DNA from: Bacillota bacterium
GTDB lineage: Bacteria > Eremiobacterota > SpSt-956 > JAKJGF01
DNA length: 25,851 bases
Reading direction: 5' to 3'
Assembly (NCBI GenBank): GCA_029555925.1
Contig: JAKPQU010000294.1
Coordinates: 1 to 25,851 of the forward strand
Of this stretch, positions 21,154-25,851 are shown in pieces. Each line of letters begins with the position of its first letter. Position 1 is the stretch's first letter. A model generated the notes under the pieces. The model did not search any database. It was not told the DNA's origin and saw only the letters and a list, made by a program, of their open reading frames with translations. The translations under genes and the position numbers were made by a program.

Positions 21154-21399
21154 CTTATAGGTGCTTTCGGTGCCTATCTTGTAGGTATTCTGGTATTTGC
21201 CATAGGATTGAGCCTGGGAGGTCCCACAGGTTATGCAATAAATCCTGCAAGGGACCTGGGGCCGAGAATCGCTCATTTCTTTCTACCCATACCAGGGAAA
21301 AGGGATTCCGGCTGGTCCTATGCTCCTGTTCCGGTATTTGCTCCCATTATAGGAGGAATTCTTGGTGCTTTTATTTATACCATGTGTTTGAAATTATGA
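21154..21399 (+). pseudogene. glpF: C-terminal fragment of a glycerol facilitator/aquaporin (glpF)
   Basis: The frame LIGAFGAYLVGILVFAIGLS leads into GGPTGYAINPARDLGPR, the second NPA motif with the Asp that marks glycerol facilitators, then a last membrane helix ending YTMCLKL. Only about 80 of the usual 230-280 residues remain, and a stop lies just before the fragment. The first half may have been removed when the arsenic block arrived. glpK lies 745 bases downstream, which supports an original glpF-glpK operon. Confidence 0.8.
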
Positions 21400-21492
21400 G
21401 TGCCCTAGGAAGGTCTTTTTTCTAATCTTATTGACTGAAATTACAGTTTCCGATATTATAGAATTAAGAAAATAAATAAAAGGAGCTAATTT

Positions 21493-21711
21493 ATGAAAGC
21501 CTATGAGTTACCCGCACAAATAACATCTGATGGTAAAATAGACATTCCTGATAAATTATTAACTTTACTGCCAAAGAAAGATATGCTTCGAGTAATTATT
21601 CTGGTAGAGGAACCATCAGACATAGAAGAAAATTCTCTCTGGCCTCGTTTTACATCAGAACAATTTTTTTCTGGTTATAGTGATAGTGACTCCATATATG
21701 ACAGAGGATAA
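21493..21711 (+). CDS. Antitoxin-like partner of a MazF/PemK-type toxin
   Basis: The 72-residue protein begins MKAYELPAQITSDGKIDIPD, has a central MLRVIILVEEP strand and ends LWPRFTSEQFFSGYSDSDSIYD. It resembles the small AbrB/DUF-type antitoxins seen upstream of MazF toxins, in which the C-terminal tail binds the toxin. AGGAG precedes the ATG. It sits three bases upstream of a MazF-like frame that is broken, so the pair is probably no longer an active module. The family assignment is by pattern only. Confidence 0.6.
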   Translation: MKAYELPAQITSDGKIDIPDKLLTLLPKKDMLRVIILVEEPSDIEENSLWPRFTSEQFFSGYSDSDSIYDRG

Positions 21712-21714
21712 ATA

Positions 21715-22118
21715 ATGGAAAACTATACACCTGGAGAGATTGTGTTATTATTATTTCCATTTGTTAATACTATAAGTGTAAAACGTCGTCCTGCTCTTGT
21801 ACTTGTAGATACAGGGGATGAAGATATTAATTGTAGCCCGTATAACCACACAAAATAACCAGACAAAATTCGATGTTCCAATTAAAGATTGGAATATGAT
21901 AGGTTTACTTCTTCCTTCATATGTCAGGGTTCATAAAATAGCAACTATAGAAAAAAATTTATATGAAAATGATGAAGTTTGCAACTTCACTGGATGTTGA
22001 TTTTCATATTTGGTTGTGACCGCTCCGGTCATGTCTGTTAGTTGAAAAAAGATTGGGTAAAATGACTGATGATGATTGGAAACAAATAAAGGATATTATC
22101 CATTTTCTATGGAAATAA
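21715..22118 (+). pseudogene. MazF/PemK-family toxin, broken by a frameshift and an insertion
   Basis: The start MENYTPGEIVLLLFPFVNTISVKRRPALVL matches the MazF fold (PGdIv...PF...KRRPALVL). After VDTGDED the frame shifts near 21818-21828 and stops at 21858. The continuing frame reads LIVARITTQNNQTKFDVPIKD and through IEKNL. A hairpin insert at about 21964-22041 then interrupts it, and VEKRLGKMTDDDWKQIKDII resumes to 22118. With both lesions the toxin should be inactive. Confidence 0.75.
21964..22041. repeat. Hairpin insert and dispersed palindrome (copy 2) inside the mazF remnant
   Basis: Outer arms TATGAAAAT/ATTTTCATA enclose a perfect GAAGTT-TGC-AACTTC hairpin. They are followed by TGTGACCGCTCCGGTCATG, matching the palindrome at 1870-1898. 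The unit interrupts the toxin frame between IEKNL and VEKRL, which marks it as inserted. Confidence 0.65.
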
Positions 22119-22140
22119 TTTTTATTAATAGGAGTTATAA

Positions 22141-23638
<1,498 letters not shown>

Positions 23639-23640
<2 letters not shown>

Positions 23641-23698
23641 GTGAGTCGTGAGTAGCCAAGCATTGCTTTTACGACTCACGACTCACGACTCACGACTC
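23639..23698. repeat. Inverted heptamer arrays abutting a start codon
   Basis: GTGAGTC units after the glpK stop face four GACTCAC-type units that end directly at the ATG of the next gene. The array occupies the place where a ribosome-binding site would be. Confidence 0.8.
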
Positions 23699-25000
23699 AT
23701 GAAAAAACTAAAATATCTCATTATTTTATTCCATATAATCCCTGTAATAATGGCCTTTATTTATGTTTACCTGTTCGGTGTCAATGTTCCTTTCTGGGAT
23801 GACTGGGAACTTGTTCCTTATTTTGATAAATTTTATTCCGGAACCCTTACCTGTTCAGATCTCTTTGCACAGCATAGCGATCATGTGATGTTTTTCTCAA
23901 GAATTTTCATGCTGATTACAGGCATTTTAAGCAAATTTAATCTCATAACAGAGATGTATTGCACTTTATGCCTCTTTCTTGCAGGTCTCATTATAATTTT
24001 CATTCACATTAAAACTCAGTATAATGTGAGTTTAACATCTTTCTGGCTTATACCTTTATCCTATCTCGTTTTTAGCTGGAGGCAGTCCGAACTGTTTCTT
24101 ATGGGCTTCAATATATTATTTTTACTGGTTTATGTTTTTACAATAACAGGTTTTTATTCTATTTATCGTTTATCTGCTCTTAACAGACAGGGAATAATCT
24201 ATTTCATATCTGCCATGATCAGCGGAACAATTGCATCATTTTCCGGCACTATGGGTTTATTTATCTGGCCTGCAGGTCTTATACAGATTATCCTTCTACC
24301 CGTTAAAAAAACAACAACAATCTTTTATGGCGCCCTATGGTCAGCAGCAGGTATTCTGGAATGGATCTTATTTTTTTCAAAGTATCATAGACCTGATACA
24401 TCTCCTGATATATTCTATTCTTTTCTCAGGCCACTGGATGTTTTACACTATTTTCTCATATGTCTTGGTACTTCTCTTTTCTGGGATGAGAGCACTGCTA
24501 TTATATGGTCGGTACTGGTCATTATTTTATTTGCTCTGTGCATTTTCTTACTTTATAAATATAAAAGGCTTAAAGAAAATTCTTTCTGGCTGGCAATTTC
24601 AATATTTTCTTTACTTACCATATTATGTATTTCCGCAGGAAGAGCAACTCTGGGCATGGCTCAGGCTTTTACCTCCAGATATACGATTTTTTCTATTCTC
24701 ACAGTGATAGCCCTGTACTGTATGTTTCTTGATCTATTATTTTACGAAAAAAAAAGATTTATAAAAATTTTAGCTGCCTTTCTGTTCTTCATAATATTTA
24801 TAAGTATGCCTTATTCCTGCAGTTTTGGTTTCAGACTGGGAGAATTCACCAGAAAAGAAAGAACACATATGGCAGATATACTTTTAACCTATGAGGCACA
24901 TAGTGATAACGATTTAAAAATACTTTATGATCCTGATGGCGTGGTAAGACAGAGGGCTCATATGCTAAAAAAATGGGGATGGAATGTTTTTTCCAGATAA
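23699..25000 (+). CDS. Polytopic membrane protein, possible GT-C-type glycosyltransferase
   Basis: The start at 23699 (MKKLKYLIILFHIIPVI) was chosen because the longer frame translates the heptamer array; no ribosome-binding site is visible. The 433-residue protein has about ten membrane helices. After the first helix, VNVPFWDDWELVPYFDKFY leads to LFAQHSDHVMFFSRIFML. The Asp-rich first outer loop and the QH...H...R pattern resemble uncharacterised GT-C-fold membrane proteins that use lipid-linked sugars. The C terminus is soluble and basic (VVRQRAHMLKKWGW). I cannot name a function. It lies downstream of glpK but is probably unrelated to glycerol use. Confidence 0.6.
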   Translation: MKKLKYLIILFHIIPVIMAFIYVYLFGVNVPFWDDWELVPYFDKFYSGTLTCSDLFAQHSDHVMFFSRIFMLITGILSKFNLITEMYCTLCLFLAGLIIIFIHIKTQYNVSLTSFWLIPLSYLVFSWRQSELFLMGFNILFLLVYVFTITGFYSIYRLSALNRQGIIYFISAMISGTIASFSGTMGLFIWPAGLIQIILLPVKKTTTIFYGALWSAAGILEWILFFSKYHRPDTSPDIFYSFLRPLDVLHYFLICLGTSLFWDESTAIIWSVLVIILFALCIFLLYKYKRLKENSFWLAISIFSLLTILCISAGRATLGMAQAFTSRYTIFSILTVIALYCMFLDLLFYEKKRFIKILAAFLFFIIFISMPYSCSFGFRLGEFTRKERTHMADILLTYEAHSDNDLKILYDPDGVVRQRAHMLKKWGWNVFSR

Positions 25001-25184
25001 AATAATCTGATACATTCGGAAGGCCATAATGAGAAAGAGAAGCACCTATGTTAGCCTCTCTTTCAAACCATTCGACATTTTCTGCCTCTCCATAGGAAGG
25101 TATCAGTTCTTTTACGGCACAGATACAGTTCAACCTCATATCAGAGGCTTTACAGATTGAGCCCATACCACTGGATTTTATTAA
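25001..25184 (-). pseudogene. Fragment of a Ser/Thr protein kinase N-lobe
   Basis: The minus-strand frame reads GMGSICKASDMRLNCICAVKELI and continues SYGEAENVEWFEREANIGASLSHYGLPNVSDYF. This matches the glycine loop, the AVKE lysine motif and helix C with FxREA of Pkn2-type kinases. The usual G-x-Y-K-A is C-K-A here. No catalytic loop follows, since homology ends at the stop of the membrane protein gene. A stop lies just upstream too, so only about 60 residues survive. It is the only recognisable content of 25001-25233. Confidence 0.6.
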
Positions 25185-25233
25185 AAAATCTATCTTATTA
25201 TCTGTCTTTCAGTAAAGTTCCTTCTGCTAACAT

Positions 25234-25692
25234 TTACTTCATATTCTTTTTAATAAAACCAAGAAGCTCAAATTCAGGGTAGACAAAATTTGAAATCTTC
25301 CATTTTCCGTCTATTTTTTTGAGAATGACAGTAACAGAATTTTTCCCTCCCCTGCTGTTAGTAATATTTACCACTACAGAGGATTTTGTGTCTCCCATTT
25401 TTTCTTTCCCTATAGAATAAGACTTTGCTCCCATCTGAGAATTTATAAATGGGTCAAAATCAATCCAGAAGCCATCCTTCGGTTGCAGAGGAAAGGCTTT
25501 CTGAAGCAAATTGTAAAGTTCCGGGTCAAAATTTCCCTTCTGCTCTACAAAAACATCCCTGTAAACATCACTGTTCTCCATATACCAGGCATAAAAATTA
25601 TGTACTGTTGTCTCTGGCCTTTCACCTGCCAGGACAAACTCCATTGTGAGAAAAAGTAATAAAAAACATAAGAGTAATGACTTTTTTATCAT
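25234..25692 (-). CDS. Secreted DUF3828-like protein
   Basis: The start at 25692 (MIKKSLLLCFLLLFLTMEFVLAG) has GGAAGGAG upstream. The product has 152 residues with a signal peptide cut near residue 23. The mature part begins ERPETTVHNFYAWYMENSD and has LYNLLQKAFPL, DFDPFINSQ, an IGKEKMGDTKSSVVVNI stretch and KKIDGKWKISNFVYP. This is the pattern of DUF3828 proteins (NTF2-like fold, FY.WY at the start, W.I at the end). The function is unknown. It is monocistronic as far as the window shows. The remaining 25714-25851 shows no feature I can support. Confidence 0.7.
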   Translation of the reverse strand: MIKKSLLLCFLLLFLTMEFVLAGERPETTVHNFYAWYMENSDVYRDVFVEQKGNFDPELYNLLQKAFPLQPKDGFWIDFDPFINSQMGAKSYSIGKEKMGDTKSSVVVNITNSRGGKNSVTVILKKIDGKWKISNFVYPEFELLGFIKKNMK

Positions 25693-25851
25693 AAAAATTC
25701 TCCTTCCTTTCATTTATAAAGTAATTACTTCTACAGTGTTTATTGAGAATCCTTTGAATAACGTAGATTAAAACATAATTTCGACTTTGTAAATATTACC
25801 GAGGTAATACCAAATTGATTTAATTAAACTAAATAATTTGAATAATAGGTA

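Noticed and set aside
24846..25166. A 106-residue minus-strand gene overlapping the membrane protein
   Set aside because: Only the part from 25001 upward matches a kinase N-lobe; the rest is the antisense of a real gene.

Overview
The window is AT-rich bacterial DNA with standard stops (TAA, TAG and TGA all end genes) plus at least three in-frame TGA codons best read as selenocysteine. The gene content is anaerobic and metal-facing: mercury methylation (hgcA, hgcB and an HgcAB-associated AbrB-type protein), arsenic resistance (three arsR, two acr3, arsC, arsM), a chromate-type transporter, FmdE, and many thiol-redox proteins. Nothing here fixes the phylum. An uncultured low-GC anaerobe from one of the hgcAB-carrying candidate lineages would fit, but that is inference.

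Layout. 1-361: a MITE-like inverted-repeat element. 362-1838: an endonuclease/exonuclease/phosphatase-family protein and a small secreted protein. 2019-3152 (minus): HgcAB-associated-type protein then arsM, with a promoter at 3221-3249. 3720-5659 (plus): fmdE and chrA. 5873-14448 (minus): a long run read from arsR1 and acr3-1 through a selenocysteine C-type-lectin-like protein, a truncated thioredoxin, CcdA, a small thioredoxin, two DGC-domain proteins, AhpD-like, OsmC, HdrA-like, ferredoxin, a roadblock-like protein, a DGC-GcvH fusion, arsC and a broken small gene, ending at arsR3. 14623-21000 (minus): a second version of the arsR-acr3-lectin-thioredoxin-CcdA-thioredoxin-DGC-DGC block, now with hgcA and hgcB between acr3-2 and the lectin gene. 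21154-25692: a glpF remnant, a toxin-antitoxin remnant, glpK, a polytopic membrane protein, a protein-kinase fragment and a DUF3828-like secreted protein.

How the genes may work together (inference). ArsR repressors sense As(III) or a related soft metal. ACR3 exports arsenite, and ArsC and ArsM reduce and methylate arsenic. HgcA/HgcB would methylate mercury. The duplicated core looks like a thiol/selenol relay across the membrane: a cytosolic CxxC thioredoxin passes electrons through CcdA to a membrane-anchored thioredoxin with a U-x-x-C active site, and on to an exported lectin-fold protein with a selenocysteine at the mature N terminus. SECIS-like hairpins with a GU-containing loop lie just after each of the three intact UGA codons, and the truncated thioredoxin copy has lost the GU. 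I regard this ars/hgc-linked seleno-redox module as the main discovery.

A second theme is a family of 7-bp intergenic repeats (GTGAAAA, GTTGAGA, GTGACGC, GTGAGTC and variants), often arranged as inverted arrays. They sit directly against stop and start codons, and the two duplicated blocks carry different units at equivalent sites.
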